Source of the DNA: Flavobacteriaceae bacterium UBA5950
GTDB lineage: Bacteria > Bacteroidota > Bacteroidia > Flavobacteriales > Flavobacteriaceae
Assembly (NCBI GenBank): GCA_002430545.1
Contig: DJCM01000010.1
Span: forward strand, 25,351 to 77,263
Direction: 5' to 3'
DNA: 51,913 bases
The position numbers and the translations under genes were made by a program. Positions 1 to 9,558 of the stretch are shown piece after piece (within the stretch, counting starts at the first letter, position 1; each line of letters begins with the position of its first letter). The notes beneath the pieces were generated by a model that saw nothing but the letters and a program-made list of their open reading frames with translations, ran no database searches and was not told where the DNA came from.

Positions 1-945
1 CATAATGGAAAGCAACTGCTATCATCTTATTTAGAGAGTGTTGTTGCTCACAAAGATGATGCAGAAATATGGGTCGTTGACAATGGATCGACGGATTATT
101 CAATTGATTTTATAAAAAATAACTTTCCAGGTGTTAGGACTTTAATCCTGAATCAAAATTATGGCTATGCAAAAGGGTACAACCTGGCGATTTCTAAAAT
201 TGATGCAGATTTGTATTGCTTGCTCAACAACGACGTTCAAATCTCTTCCCCTTGGGTTGCATCTATGAAAGAACTGTTTTTAGAACATCAGTCAATTGGT
301 TTTGCACAACCCAAAATTGTATCCTTGCATGACGAATCTGTTTTTGATTATGCTGGTGCTGCAGGTGGTTATCTAGATATTTTAGGTTTTCCCTATTGCA
401 GAGGTCGGTATCTAAATTATTGTGAAAAAGATCAGGGTCAGTATGACAATCAGCAAGATGTTACTTGGGTCAGTGGTGCTGCTTTTTGGGTTCGAAAAAC
501 AACTTTCAATCAGTTGGGTGGTTTTGATGAAGATTTTTTTATGCACTTTGAAGAAATTGACTTGTGTCTTCGAGGAAAGGCAGAAGGTTGGTCAGCAATG
601 TGCAATGGAACAGTGAAGATAGCACACCTCGGCGGTGGAACACTAGCAACAAGCCATCCAAAAAAACTCTATTATAATATTCGTAATTCACTTTTGGGCT
701 ACACCAAAAACATTCGTTTGGTGCCATTGCTATTCATCATCCTATTACGACTTGGCTTTGATTTTATTCTTGGAATCTTCTTTTTTATCACGCTTCGGTT
801 CGGCCATGTTTGGGCGATTGTCAAGGCACATAACTCCTTTTTTTGGATTTTTCGAAAAGCGTGTAAACATCGAAAAAAAACCATTTCTCCTTTCCGAATG
901 CAAAGCGTTTTTCTAAAATTTTTGACTGCCAGAATAAGTGCTTAA
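1..945 (+). CDS. Glycosyltransferase family 2, 5' end outside the window
   Basis: The reading frame is open from base 1, so the true start lies upstream; 314 residues are visible. They begin near the usual N-terminal region of a GT-A sugar transferase: VVDNGSTDYS near residue 35 and LNNDV (the DxD-like nucleotide-sugar/metal site) near residue 76. Next comes the WVSGAAFWVR ... GGFDEDFFMHFEEIDLCLR block typical of WbbL-like rhamnosyl and related transferases. The last ~80 residues hold one or two hydrophobic segments (LVPLLFIILLRLGFDFILGI), as in membrane-attached members. It probably transfers a sugar to a lipid-linked glycan or surface polysaccharide on the cytoplasmic face. The acceptor and sugar cannot be told from sequence. 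It is followed by a separate promoter for the OmpA-like gene. Confidence 0.88.
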   Translation, partial: HNGKQLLSSYLESVVAHKDDAEIWVVDNGSTDYSIDFIKNNFPGVRTLILNQNYGYAKGYNLAISKIDADLYCLLNNDVQISSPWVASMKELFLEHQSIGFAQPKIVSLHDESVFDYAGAAGGYLDILGFPYCRGRYLNYCEKDQGQYDNQQDVTWVSGAAFWVRKTTFNQLGGFDEDFFMHFEEIDLCLRGKAEGWSAMCNGTVKIAHLGGGTLATSHPKKLYYNIRNSLLGYTKNIRLVPLLFIILLRLGFDFILGIFFFITLRFGHVWAIVKAHNSFFWIFRKACKHRKKTISPFRMQSVFLKFLTARISA

Positions 946-999
946 TAATTTTCTCTGTAAAAAAGCGTTTGAATAAAGGAAGATTTATCTTATTTTTAA

Positions 1000-1007
1000 T
1001 AACTTTG
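1000..1007 (+). promoter_or_regulatory. -7 element of the OmpA-like lipoprotein gene
   Basis: TAACTTTG matches the Bacteroidota -7 consensus TAnnTTTG. The nearest upstream TTG (969-971) is 28 nt away, too far for a good -33 box. The predicted transcript would start near 1012, so an upstream in-frame start at 969 could not be translated from it; this supports the ATG at 1029. Confidence 0.55.
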
Positions 1008-1028
1008 AACAAAATTAAAATCATAGTA

Positions 1029-1886
1029 ATGAAAAAAATAATCGTTTTACTTGTAGCATTCCCAATCCTATTTACATCATGTGTACCCCAGAAAAAATAT
1101 GCTGCTCTTGAAACTCAACAAAAAGAAACTCAAGATTTGTTGAACTCTACAACTGTTGAGCTCAACGCTTGTTTAGATGAAAAAGCGGCAACCGATGCTT
1201 CGATCGCTGAACTTCGTAAGCAAAATCAGTTTCTCATTGAGAACAACCAAGACCTCATCAACAATATGGGTAACCTAACGACATTGACAAAGAAAGGTGC
1301 TGATAACCTTGAGCGCTCTCTCGAGTCATTGAAAGAAAAAGATCTGACAATTCAAAGAATGCAAGATGCTGTAACACGTAGAGATTCAGTTACTCTCGCG
1401 CTAGTAACAGCCTTGAAAAGCTCGCTTGTTGATGTCAACGATAGTGATATTGAAATCAACGTTGAGAAAGGTGTTGTATTTATCTCTATCTCTGACAAAA
1501 TGGTGTTCAACTCAGGTAGTAACCGAATTACTTCACGTGCCAAAGAAGTACTTGGAAAAGTTGCTAAAATCATCAATGACAAACCAGAATTTGAGTTTAT
1601 GGTTGAAGGTCACACGGATGACAGACCTATTCGCAACGAAATGTTTGAAGACAACTGGGACTTGAGTGTTAATCGCGCAACATCTATCGTTCGAGTTCTT
1701 CAAAAAGAATTTGGCGTTGCACCTGAGCGTATGATCGCTGCTGGACGTAGCTCCTACATGCCTGTTGATGACAACGAAACTGCATCAGGACGTGCAAACA
1801 ACAGAAGAATTAGAATTGTTTTACTTCCAAAATTAGATCAGTTTTACAGCTTATTAGATGAGGCGATGGCTGCTGCTAATGAATAA
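1029..1886 (+). CDS. OmpA family lipoprotein
   Basis: This 285-residue exported protein has a signal peptide ending in the lipobox FTSC (Cys18), so it is probably lipidated and anchored in the outer membrane. Residues ~25-125 are polar and heptad-like (predicted coiled coil). Residues ~155-275 form an OmpA C-terminal peptidoglycan-binding domain, shown by FNSGSNRIT, VEGHTDDRPI and NWDLSVNRA, followed by the usual GRANNRRIRI end. It should tether outer membrane to peptidoglycan by binding diaminopimelate. An earlier in-frame start at 969 would add 20 residues ahead of the signal peptide and lies upstream of the -7 element, so ATG 1029 is preferred. The gene stands alone and ends in a clear terminator. 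Confidence 0.93.
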   Translation: MKKIIVLLVAFPILFTSCVPQKKYAALETQQKETQDLLNSTTVELNACLDEKAATDASIAELRKQNQFLIENNQDLINNMGNLTTLTKKGADNLERSLESLKEKDLTIQRMQDAVTRRDSVTLALVTALKSSLVDVNDSDIEINVEKGVVFISISDKMVFNSGSNRITSRAKEVLGKVAKIINDKPEFEFMVEGHTDDRPIRNEMFEDNWDLSVNRATSIVRVLQKEFGVAPERMIAAGRSSYMPVDDNETASGRANNRRIRIVLLPKLDQFYSLLDEAMAAANE

Positions 1887-1913
1887 GTAAGCATTACCTT
1901 CATAACAATTAAG

Positions 1914-1938
1914 ACGCAACCTTCGGGTTGCGTTTTTT
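1914..1938 (+). terminator. Rho-independent terminator with UUCG tetraloop
   Basis: An 8-bp stem ACGCAACC (1914-1921) / GGTTGCGT (1926-1933) closes a TTCG loop in the very stable C(UUCG)G context and runs into six T's (1933-1938). It lies 27 bases after the OmpA-like gene and before the convergent Sua5/YciO gene. It is the only convincing intrinsic terminator with a U-tract that I see at a convergent junction here. Confidence 0.9.
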
Positions 1939-1941
1939 ATA

Positions 1942-2544
1942 CTATGAAAACACCCCTACTCCTTGCCGAATGATTTCTGGCGTATTGCTAGACAAATCCA
2001 CAACTGTAGATGGCTTATTGCCTCCAAATCCACTGTCGATAAACAAATCGACAACAGAACCCCAGTCTTGCTCAATCTCGTCAGGATCAGTTGTGTAGTC
2101 ACGTACCTCATCTGCATGGTGAAGTGATGCTGATGCCAATGGCTGCCCTAATGCGTCGATTAAACCACAAATACCTTCATGATTGGGAATGCGAACACCA
2201 ATAGAATTGCGCTTGCCCAAAGCCTTTGGAAGTTTTTGAGTAACAGGGAGAATAAATGTAAATGGACCTGGCAAATATGACTTGAGCACTCGAAAGGTCG
2301 CATTGTCCATTTGACCTGTGTATTCTGCTGCTTGAGAGATTGAAGAACAGACCAAACTCACAGGTGGTTTTGTCTTTTTGGCATTCTTAATTTTTGCCAA
2401 TTTGGCTAAGGCAGTGGTATTTAAACTTGCACATCCAAGCGCATACACTGTATCTGTTGGATAAATGATGAGCCCCCCAGATGATAGTATCTCAACTGCT
2501 TTTCGAATGACCTTATCGTTATGACCATAAAATGACAAACGCAT
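1942..2544 (-). CDS. Sua5/YciO/YrdC family protein (L-threonylcarbamoyladenylate synthase-like)
   Basis: The 200-residue protein has the family core: GGLIIYPTDTVYALGC at residues ~23-38, then KIKNAKKTKPP, LPGPFTFILP, GVRIPNH and a C-terminal STVVDLSSNTPEIIRQG. The family makes threonylcarbamoyl-AMP from threonine, bicarbonate and ATP for t6A37 modification of tRNA. The C-terminal half (DPDEIEQDWGSVVDLFIDSG) resembles the YciO subgroup more than TsaC, and YciO's part in t6A synthesis is less certain. It has no Sua5 C-terminal domain. Its ATG directly follows the stop codon of the PcrA-type helicase (zero gap), so the two are probably co-transcribed. Confidence 0.88.
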   Translation of the reverse strand: MRLSFYGHNDKVIRKAVEILSSGGLIIYPTDTVYALGCASLNTTALAKLAKIKNAKKTKPPVSLVCSSISQAAEYTGQMDNATFRVLKSYLPGPFTFILPVTQKLPKALGKRNSIGVRIPNHEGICGLIDALGQPLASASLHHADEVRDYTTDPDEIEQDWGSVVDLFIDSGFGGNKPSTVVDLSSNTPEIIRQGVGVFS

Positions 2545-4836
2545 CTATAAAATATCAAGTTTTGCGAATCGTAACAGTAGGTTTTTTCTTCCACTGCCAT
2601 CAAAATCAATCAGTGCTTTTTCATCGCCATCATCCCCCTCAATAGAGACAATTGTCCCAGCTCCAAACCTGTTGTGTTTCACTCGTGCACCTACTGTGAT
2701 ATGCGTAAGATCAATTGGGGATGCGTTTAAAGAGGATGAAACTGCCTTTAGGTTTTTTGGAATAGGTTTATTCTTTTTTGTTGGGGGCTGCTTCATTCGA
2801 ATTTTAGCTTTATTATCTCCAAAAATCGACGTGTCGATCAAAGGCTTAAATTCATAATTTGTCTCAACAACTCGATTGTCAACACATGATGGGTCAATTT
2901 CTGATAAAAATCGACTTGGCTCAGCGTCATTCAATTTACCCCATCGATATCGACATTGGGTGTAGGTCAGTGTTGCTTGTTTTTTTGCACGAGTGAGAGC
3001 TACATAAAACAATCGTCGTTCTTCTTCCAATTCAGAATGTGAATTCATATTCATCACTGAAGGAAACAAATCATCTTCCATACCCACGATAAAAACATGA
3101 GGGAATTCTAACCCTTTGGCCAGGTGAACTGTCATAAGCGATACAGCATTTTCATCTGTTGACTCATTGTCAAAATCAGTTGCAAGAGCAACATCCTCAA
3201 GAAATTCAACAAGTGACCCTTTGGCATCCACAATTTCACGCTGTCCTTCTACAAAATCACGAACACCATTGAGCAATTCTTCGATATTTTCAACTCTGTT
3301 CACTGCCTCTGGCGTGCCTTCATTTTTAAGCTCCTGCACTAGACCTGTTTTTTTGGCAACCATATCAGCAGTCTGAAATGCATCTTGTTTTGTATCTGCA
3401 GCCTGAAAACTCTTGATCAGTGTTGCAAAGTTTACCAATTTCGTTTTCGTTCCCGCATTGATATTTAATGGAAGTTCATTTGCTCGATCAGCGACTTCAA
3501 AGAGCGATAGGTTGTTTTCCTGTGCAGCAACCACGAGTTTATTAATCGTCGTCTGCCCTATTCCACGACCAGGATAATTGATCACTCTTTTAAAGCTTTC
3601 CTCATCTTTGGGATTGACAATCAAACGAAGATAAGCGAGCATATCTTTGATTTCTTTACGCTGATAAAAGGAAAGACCCCCATATACACGATACGGGATA
3701 TTTCTTTTTCGCAATGCATCTTCCATCGCTCTTGACTGCGCATTGGTGCGATATAAAATCGCAAATGATGTATAAGACAGCTGCAAATTCATCGCTTGTT
3801 CGAATATAGATTGTGCCACATAGCGACCCTCATCCCCATCTGATGGACTTCTGTAAATGACTATTTTTTCACCCTTTTCATTGGCTGTCCAAACAGTCTT
3901 TTCAAGTTTGTTTTGGTTGTGTTGGATAACACTATTGGCAGCATCCACGATATGTTCTGTTGATCGATAGTTTTGCTCCAATCGATAGGTTTTTGCATCA
4001 GGATAGTCTTTGTGAAAGTTCAAGATGTTTTCGATGTTTGCCCCACGAAAGGCATAAATACTTTGTGCATCATCCCCTACGACACATAGGTTCTGAAATT
4101 TATCAGCAAGGGCACGAACAATCAAGTATTGAGAATGATTGGTGTCTTGATACTCATCGACCAAAATGTAGCGAAAACGATCTTGATATTTTGCCAATAC
4201 ATCAGGAAAACGATTGAGGAGTTCATTTGTTTTTAACAACAAATCATCAAAATCCATTGCACCTGCTTTGAAGCAACGCTCAACATAGTTTTTATAGATA
4301 TTACCCATGGCAGAGCGCCTTGCTTCTCGATCTGCTTCAACCAATTCAGGGTTGTTGTGATAGGCTCGAACAGTAATTAGGCTGTTTTTAAATGAAGAAA
4401 TTCGATTTCGAATTTGTTTTGGTTTATAGATATCAGTTTCAAGATTCATCTCCTTGATGATTGCTTTCACAAGGCGTTCGGAGTCCTGTGTGTCATAAAT
4501 CGTAAAACTTGAAGGATAGCCCAATCGATCAGCTTCTGCTCTGAGAATTCGTGCAAAAACAGAGTGAAAGGTACCCATCCACAGGTTTTTAGATTCACTC
4601 TCCCCCACAATTTGGGCAATTCGGGTCTTCATTTCCCGAGCCGATTTGTTGGTAAAAGTCAATGCTAATATTGAAAATGCATCTATGCCTTGCTGCATCA
4701 GATATGCAATTCGATAGGTCAACACTCTTGTTTTCCCAGATCCAGCACCAGCAATAACCATCAGAGGCCCTTCCACATGGGTTGTAGGTTCTTGCTGAGC
4801 AGAGTTAAGTTGTGATAGGTAATCTTCCACAGCCAC
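2545..4836 (-). CDS. UvrD/PcrA-type superfamily 1 DNA helicase
   Basis: This 763-residue 3'-5' helicase has all SF1A motifs: Walker A AGAGSGKT (~31-38), motif II VDEYQDT (~226), motif III GDDAQSIYAFRGA, motif IV LEQNYRS, motif V MTVHLAKGLEFPHVF and motif VI RRLFYVALTRAKK. The C-terminus (VKHNRFGAGTIVSI...) is a Tudor-like domain as in PcrA, which contacts RNA polymerase. Expected roles are nucleotide excision repair, clearing of replication-transcription conflicts and removal of recombinase filaments. The start codon is GTG (4834-4836), since no in-frame ATG precedes the Walker A region; a second GTG two codons later is also possible. It is divergent from recG. Confidence 0.93.
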   Translation of the reverse strand: MAVEDYLSQLNSAQQEPTTHVEGPLMVIAGAGSGKTRVLTYRIAYLMQQGIDAFSILALTFTNKSAREMKTRIAQIVGESESKNLWMGTFHSVFARILRAEADRLGYPSSFTIYDTQDSERLVKAIIKEMNLETDIYKPKQIRNRISSFKNSLITVRAYHNNPELVEADREARRSAMGNIYKNYVERCFKAGAMDFDDLLLKTNELLNRFPDVLAKYQDRFRYILVDEYQDTNHSQYLIVRALADKFQNLCVVGDDAQSIYAFRGANIENILNFHKDYPDAKTYRLEQNYRSTEHIVDAANSVIQHNQNKLEKTVWTANEKGEKIVIYRSPSDGDEGRYVAQSIFEQAMNLQLSYTSFAILYRTNAQSRAMEDALRKRNIPYRVYGGLSFYQRKEIKDMLAYLRLIVNPKDEESFKRVINYPGRGIGQTTINKLVVAAQENNLSLFEVADRANELPLNINAGTKTKLVNFATLIKSFQAADTKQDAFQTADMVAKKTGLVQELKNEGTPEAVNRVENIEELLNGVRDFVEGQREIVDAKGSLVEFLEDVALATDFDNESTDENAVSLMTVHLAKGLEFPHVFIVGMEDDLFPSVMNMNSHSELEEERRLFYVALTRAKKQATLTYTQCRYRWGKLNDAEPSRFLSEIDPSCVDNRVVETNYEFKPLIDTSIFGDNKAKIRMKQPPTKKNKPIPKNLKAVSSSLNASPIDLTHITVGARVKHNRFGAGTIVSIEGDDGDEKALIDFDGSGRKNLLLRFAKLDIL

Positions 4837-4922
4837 TAAATTACGTGAAAAAAATCAGTCTATCTCACAAAACAAAAGGGCACTTTATCAACAAATATTT
4901 TGAAAAAAATTATCTTCGTTAC

Positions 4923-7028
4923 ATGGCAGCATCGTTGTTAGAAAAACCCATTGAATACCTCAAAGGAGTTGGGCCAAATCGTGGTACTCTACTTAGGAAT
5001 GAATTGGGTATTGATACTTGCAAGGATTTGTTGTATCACTTTCCCAATCGATATGTTGATCGCACTCGTTTTTACAACATTGCTGAACTCCCAAAAGTAC
5101 AAGCTGATGTGCAGTTGATTGGGAAAATCACAGATGTTCGTCTAATCAGTCAATCCAAAGGAAAGCGTTTGGTTGCTAATTATCAAGATGCAACTGGGGA
5201 AATTGAACTCATCTGGTTTCGGGGGTATCAGTGGATTCAAAAACAGCTACAATTAAACATCAACTACATTGCCTTTGGAAAACTGACTTGGTATGGCTCA
5301 CGTTGCTCAATAGCCCATCCTGAGCTAGAAGAACAAACAGAGGACAGCACTAAAAAATCTGCCATTTTTCAACCTGTTTACCCCTCAACAGAAAAACTAG
5401 TGAATCGCAGTATTACGAATCGAACGATGCGACAGATTATGCAGCACCTATTTGAAGAGCTGCAGTTGGGTGTTAGAGAAACTTTATCTGAAAATATAAG
5501 AAATACACATGGTCTCATTGGCGCTACAGATGCCTTGCGTTCGATTCATTTTCCAAAAAATCTGAATGCCCTTGAAAAAGCCCAAAAACGCCTTCGATTT
5601 GAGGAATTGTTTTTTATTCAACTCCAGCTTTTGCAGAAAAAATTGGAACATCGAAAACAATTTAAAGGACACTTGTTCGAAAAGGTTGGTGATTTGTTCA
5701 ATACTTTTTACAATGATCACTTGCCATTTTCATTGACAAAAGCACAAAAAAGAGTAATCAAAGAAATTCGCTCAGATTTTGGCAGTGGCGCACAGATGAA
5801 TCGATTGTTGCAAGGAGACGTTGGCTCAGGAAAAACCATTGTTGCGTTTTTAAGTGCATTGATCGCATTCGACAACCAAATGCAAACAACCATCGTTGCC
5901 CCAACAGAAATCCTTGCACAACAGCATTTTCATACCCTTTCCAAACTGACACAACCATTGGGCATAACGATTAAACTGCTCACTGGCTCAACCAAAGCAG
6001 CAGAAAGGAAAGTGATTCATAGCCAACTGCAATCGGGAGAGCTGCAGCTTCTTGTTGGTACACATGCAGTGCTTGAACCCAGTGTTTTATTTAAAAATTT
6101 GGGCTTTGCCATCATTGACGAACAACATCGTTTTGGTGTGGCGCAAAGAGCAAAACTTTGGAAGAAAAATCACATTCCCCCTCATATACTAGTGATGACA
6201 GCAACACCCATCCCTCGCACCTTGGCCATGACATTGTATGGCGATTTGGAGAGTTCTGTTATCGATGAATTACCACCAGGACGAATACCAATCACAACTG
6301 CTCAACGTACAGACCGAAATCGATTGGCAGTCAATCAATTTATCAAAACTGAGGTTGCAAAAGGAAGACAAGTCTATATTGTTTACCCATTGATTGAAGA
6401 GTCAGCAACGATGGATTATAAGGATTTGATGGATGGATTTGAAAGTATATCAAGAGATTTTCCAAAGCCAAACTATCAAATTAGTATCGTTCATGGTCGA
6501 ATGAAATCAGAAGACAAAGCCATGGAAATGGAGCGATTTGCAAGTGGAAAGACACAAATCATGGTCGCTACAACAGTGATAGAGGTAGGTGTGAACATCC
6601 CCAACGCCAGTGTAATGATTATTGAAAGTGCTGAGCGTTTTGGGCTATCCCAGCTTCATCAATTGCGAGGGCGCATCGGACGAGGGGTTGATAAAAGCTA
6701 TTGTATTTTGATGACAGGCAATAAGCTATCCAATGAGGCCAAAACTCGCATCAACGCCATGATCCAATCGCAAGATGGTTTTAATCTTGCTGAGATCGAT
6801 TTAAAACTTCGAGGACCAGGAGATCTGATGGGCACCCAACAAAGTGGCATTCTGCAAATGCGTATCGCAAATCTGAGTCGTGATGCAAAAGTCATTCAGC
6901 AAGTTCGCACAGTGGCGACTCAATTGTTGGCGGACGACCCTACATTGGCAAAAGAACACAACAAGCCAATTGCTGACACCATTCGCATCCTCCAATCAGG
7001 AAAAGGAATATGGAAGTACATCTCATAA
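4923..7028 (+). CDS. recG: ATP-dependent DNA helicase RecG
   Basis: The 701-residue protein has the RecG layout: an N-terminal wedge/OB domain (GKITDVRLIS..., ~85-170) for branched DNA, then two helicase domains. Visible motifs are Walker A GDVGSGKT (~297), DEQH box IIDEQHRFGV, MTATPIPRTLAM, VATTVIEVGVNIPNA and the motif VI region QLRGRIGRG. It remodels stalled forks and Holliday junctions. An open frame runs back to 4812, into the helicase gene on the other strand. ATG 4923 is preferred because MAASLLEKPIEYLKGVGP matches usual RecG N-termini. A TATCTTCG sequence (4911-4918) ends 4 nt before this ATG and could be a variant -7 element. Confidence 0.95.
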   Translation: MAASLLEKPIEYLKGVGPNRGTLLRNELGIDTCKDLLYHFPNRYVDRTRFYNIAELPKVQADVQLIGKITDVRLISQSKGKRLVANYQDATGEIELIWFRGYQWIQKQLQLNINYIAFGKLTWYGSRCSIAHPELEEQTEDSTKKSAIFQPVYPSTEKLVNRSITNRTMRQIMQHLFEELQLGVRETLSENIRNTHGLIGATDALRSIHFPKNLNALEKAQKRLRFEELFFIQLQLLQKKLEHRKQFKGHLFEKVGDLFNTFYNDHLPFSLTKAQKRVIKEIRSDFGSGAQMNRLLQGDVGSGKTIVAFLSALIAFDNQMQTTIVAPTEILAQQHFHTLSKLTQPLGITIKLLTGSTKAAERKVIHSQLQSGELQLLVGTHAVLEPSVLFKNLGFAIIDEQHRFGVAQRAKLWKKNHIPPHILVMTATPIPRTLAMTLYGDLESSVIDELPPGRIPITTAQRTDRNRLAVNQFIKTEVAKGRQVYIVYPLIEESATMDYKDLMDGFESISRDFPKPNYQISIVHGRMKSEDKAMEMERFASGKTQIMVATTVIEVGVNIPNASVMIIESAERFGLSQLHQLRGRIGRGVDKSYCILMTGNKLSNEAKTRINAMIQSQDGFNLAEIDLKLRGPGDLMGTQQSGILQMRIANLSRDAKVIQQVRTVATQLLADDPTLAKEHNKPIADTIRILQSGKGIWKYIS

Positions 7029-7082
7029 AAAATATCGATAGAATAAATCTTCGTCGTATCTTTACACCAATAGTATTCGGGC

Positions 7083-9491
7083 ATGAAAATATCATTTAAC
7101 TGGTTAAAGAAATTTGTCAAAACAGACTGGAGTGTTGAACAAGTCAGTGACCTATTAACTGATTTGGGGTTAGAGGTTGAAGGTGTTGAAACTTTCGAAT
7201 CTATCCCAGGAATGCTAGAAGGTGTTGTTGTGGGTGAAGTACTCACATGTGAAAAACACCCCAATGCAGATAAACTTAAAGTTACCACTGTCGATGTTGG
7301 GGATGATGAGCCATTGTCAATTGTCTGTGGAGCACCAAACGTGGCAAAAGGTCAAAAAGTTGCTGTTGCAACTGTGGGTTGCACCATACACCCCTTGGAA
7401 GGGGATCCATTTAAGATCAAAAAGGCAAAAATTCGTGATCAAGTAAGCATGGGTATGATTTGTGCTGAAGACGAAATTGGCGTAGGTCAAAGTCATGATG
7501 GCATCATGGTTTTGGATGGAAAATGGAAAGTTGGCACACCCTGTTCTGAAGTGTTTTTACCTGAAAAAGATGATGTTTTTGAAATAGGATTAACCCCAAA
7601 TCGCGCCGACGCGATGAGCCATATGGGGGTTGCACGTGATGTAAAGGCAGCTTGGACCTATCGTGGTATTCAAACTGAGCTCATCACTCCTAGTGCCAAT
7701 GATTTTCATGTTCAGCAGTCCATCGATCCCATTCGTGTTGATGTTTTAGATGTTAATGCAGCACCTAGATACTGTGGTGTTCGAATCTCTGGGGTGAGTG
7801 TTGGTCCCTCCCCTGCCAAACTCCAAAACAAACTCAAAGCAATAGGCCTTACTCCGATCAATAATATCGTTGATGCGACAAATTATGTGCTTCACGAAAT
7901 CGGACAACCTTTGCACGCATTCGATGCAAATAAGATTTCCTCAAAAACAGTTCAGGTCAAAACCCTTGCCAAATGCACTTCTTTCACCACACTCGATGGC
8001 GTGAAAAGAGAGCTACATGAAGAAGATTTAATGATATGTGATGGCGACAAGCCCATGTGTATTGCAGGTGTTTTTGGTGGAATTGATTTTGGGATAACAG
8101 CAGCTACACAGGAAGTGTTTTTGGAAAGTGCCTACTTCGACCCTGTACGCATACGAAAAACAGCTAAACGCCATGGTCTAAATACTGATGCATCCTATCG
8201 ATTTGAGCGTGGAATAGATATTGAATTATGTGAATATGCACTCAAACGTGCTGCCCTTCTCATTCTTGAAGTTGCTGGAGGTGAAATTACGAGTGAAATA
8301 TCTGATGATTATCCCAACAAAGCAAAACCACATCAACTCACGATTCAGTTTGAGTATATCAATAAACTCATTGGACATGAAATACCAAGAGAAGACGTAA
8401 AGTCCATTTTGACTTCCCTAGACATCAAAATCAACAGTGTTTCAGAAACCACTTTAGGTATCTCTATTCCGACTTATCGCGTAGATGTAACACGACCTGC
8501 CGACGTCGTTGAAGAAATTTTACGTGTCTATGGTTACAACAGTATCGATTTTTCAGATCAACTCATCACTTCCATGCCCAAAGGAGATAAAGCTGCTGAC
8601 ACAGTAGAAAGAATTATAGGTCAACAGTTGACAAACCTCGGATTTTTTGAAATTTATAACAATTCACTTGTCAAATTGAATGAAAGTGAAGCTGACAAAA
8701 CCATCACCATTGTCAATCCCTTAAGTCAAGACCTCACAGCAATGAGAACAAACTTGTTTGAAGGCTTAGTTGCATCTATGCAATACAATATCAACAGGAA
8801 AAATGAAAACTGTAGGTTTTTTGAGTTTGGAAACACCTATCACAAGGAAGGAGACGAAAATGTTGAAACAAAACAACTTGTCATAGGGGTCACTGGAGGG
8901 CAAAATGAAAATCACTGGCGCAGTAATGGTCTTCGCAATGACTTCTTTTTTATCAAAGGAGTTATCCGGGTAATCTGCAAGCGAGCAGGAATCGAGTGTA
9001 CAGAACACGAACTGGCAAACCAAAAGCAGTTCAAGAATGGCATCACTCTAATGTCTAAAAACACTTTGTTTGCCCATATGGGGCAACTAGAGTTATCAAA
9101 ATTTAGTGACATAACGATCGAGAATGGAGTTTATGGCGCAGAAATCGACATAGAAGCATTTCAAAAAGTGGCATCAATCAACGCGAAGCACATTAAATCT
9201 ATCTCCAAATTCCCCTCAGTACATCGTGATTTAGCGTTGCTTGTCGACAATCATGTATCATTTGCATCGTTGCGAAATGTTGCACAAGAAACCGAGAAAA
9301 AACTACTGACATCGATTCAACTTTTTGATGTTTATGAAGGAAAAGGTATTCCCAAAGGAAAAACATCATATGGTTTAAGTTTTACTTTCAATGATTATAG
9401 TAAGACATTAACTGACAAGCAGATAGATAAATCAATTAATAATATTTTTGAGCGTATTCAAAAAGAGTTTGGCGCAGAACTGAGAGCATAA
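7083..9491 (+). CDS. pheT: Phenylalanyl-tRNA synthetase beta subunit
   Basis: At 802 residues this is full length. Domain order is standard: an EMAP/tRNA-binding domain (EGVVVGEVLTCEKHPNADKL, ~45-150), the B3/B4 editing domain in the middle (HAFDANKI, GVFGG), a B5 DNA-binding-like domain, the catalytic-like core, and a C-terminal FDX-ACB anticodon-binding domain ending in FERIQKEFGAELRA. With PheS it forms the alpha2-beta2 enzyme that charges tRNA-Phe and edits mischarged Tyr. pheS is not adjacent, which is usual in this group. TATCTTTA (7057-7064) upstream is a one-mismatch -7 candidate, so the gene may have its own promoter after recG. Confidence 0.97.
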   Translation: MKISFNWLKKFVKTDWSVEQVSDLLTDLGLEVEGVETFESIPGMLEGVVVGEVLTCEKHPNADKLKVTTVDVGDDEPLSIVCGAPNVAKGQKVAVATVGCTIHPLEGDPFKIKKAKIRDQVSMGMICAEDEIGVGQSHDGIMVLDGKWKVGTPCSEVFLPEKDDVFEIGLTPNRADAMSHMGVARDVKAAWTYRGIQTELITPSANDFHVQQSIDPIRVDVLDVNAAPRYCGVRISGVSVGPSPAKLQNKLKAIGLTPINNIVDATNYVLHEIGQPLHAFDANKISSKTVQVKTLAKCTSFTTLDGVKRELHEEDLMICDGDKPMCIAGVFGGIDFGITAATQEVFLESAYFDPVRIRKTAKRHGLNTDASYRFERGIDIELCEYALKRAALLILEVAGGEITSEISDDYPNKAKPHQLTIQFEYINKLIGHEIPREDVKSILTSLDIKINSVSETTLGISIPTYRVDVTRPADVVEEILRVYGYNSIDFSDQLITSMPKGDKAADTVERIIGQQLTNLGFFEIYNNSLVKLNESEADKTITIVNPLSQDLTAMRTNLFEGLVASMQYNINRKNENCRFFEFGNTYHKEGDENVETKQLVIGVTGGQNENHWRSNGLRNDFFFIKGVIRVICKRAGIECTEHELANQKQFKNGITLMSKNTLFAHMGQLELSKFSDITIENGVYGAEIDIEAFQKVASINAKHIKSISKFPSVHRDLALLVDNHVSFASLRNVAQETEKKLLTSIQLFDVYEGKGIPKGKTSYGLSFTFNDYSKTLTDKQIDKSINNIFERIQKEFGAELRA

Positions 9492-9505
9492 TATCTGCTA
9501 ATTAT

Positions 9506-9537
9506 TTGGTTTTATTTTAGCTTTTTATATAACTTTG
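9506..9537 (+). promoter_or_regulatory. Flavobacterial-type promoter for the membrane protein/DUF2007 pair
   Basis: A TTG -33 box (9506-9508) lies 21 nt before TAACTTTG (9530-9537), an exact fit to TTG-N17-23-TAnnTTTG. It sits just after pheT, so the next two genes need not depend on read-through. A TTG start at 9535 falls inside the -7 element, which argues for ATG 9559. Confidence 0.75.
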
Positions 9538-9558
9538 ATAATTGCTAAAAAGAAAAAA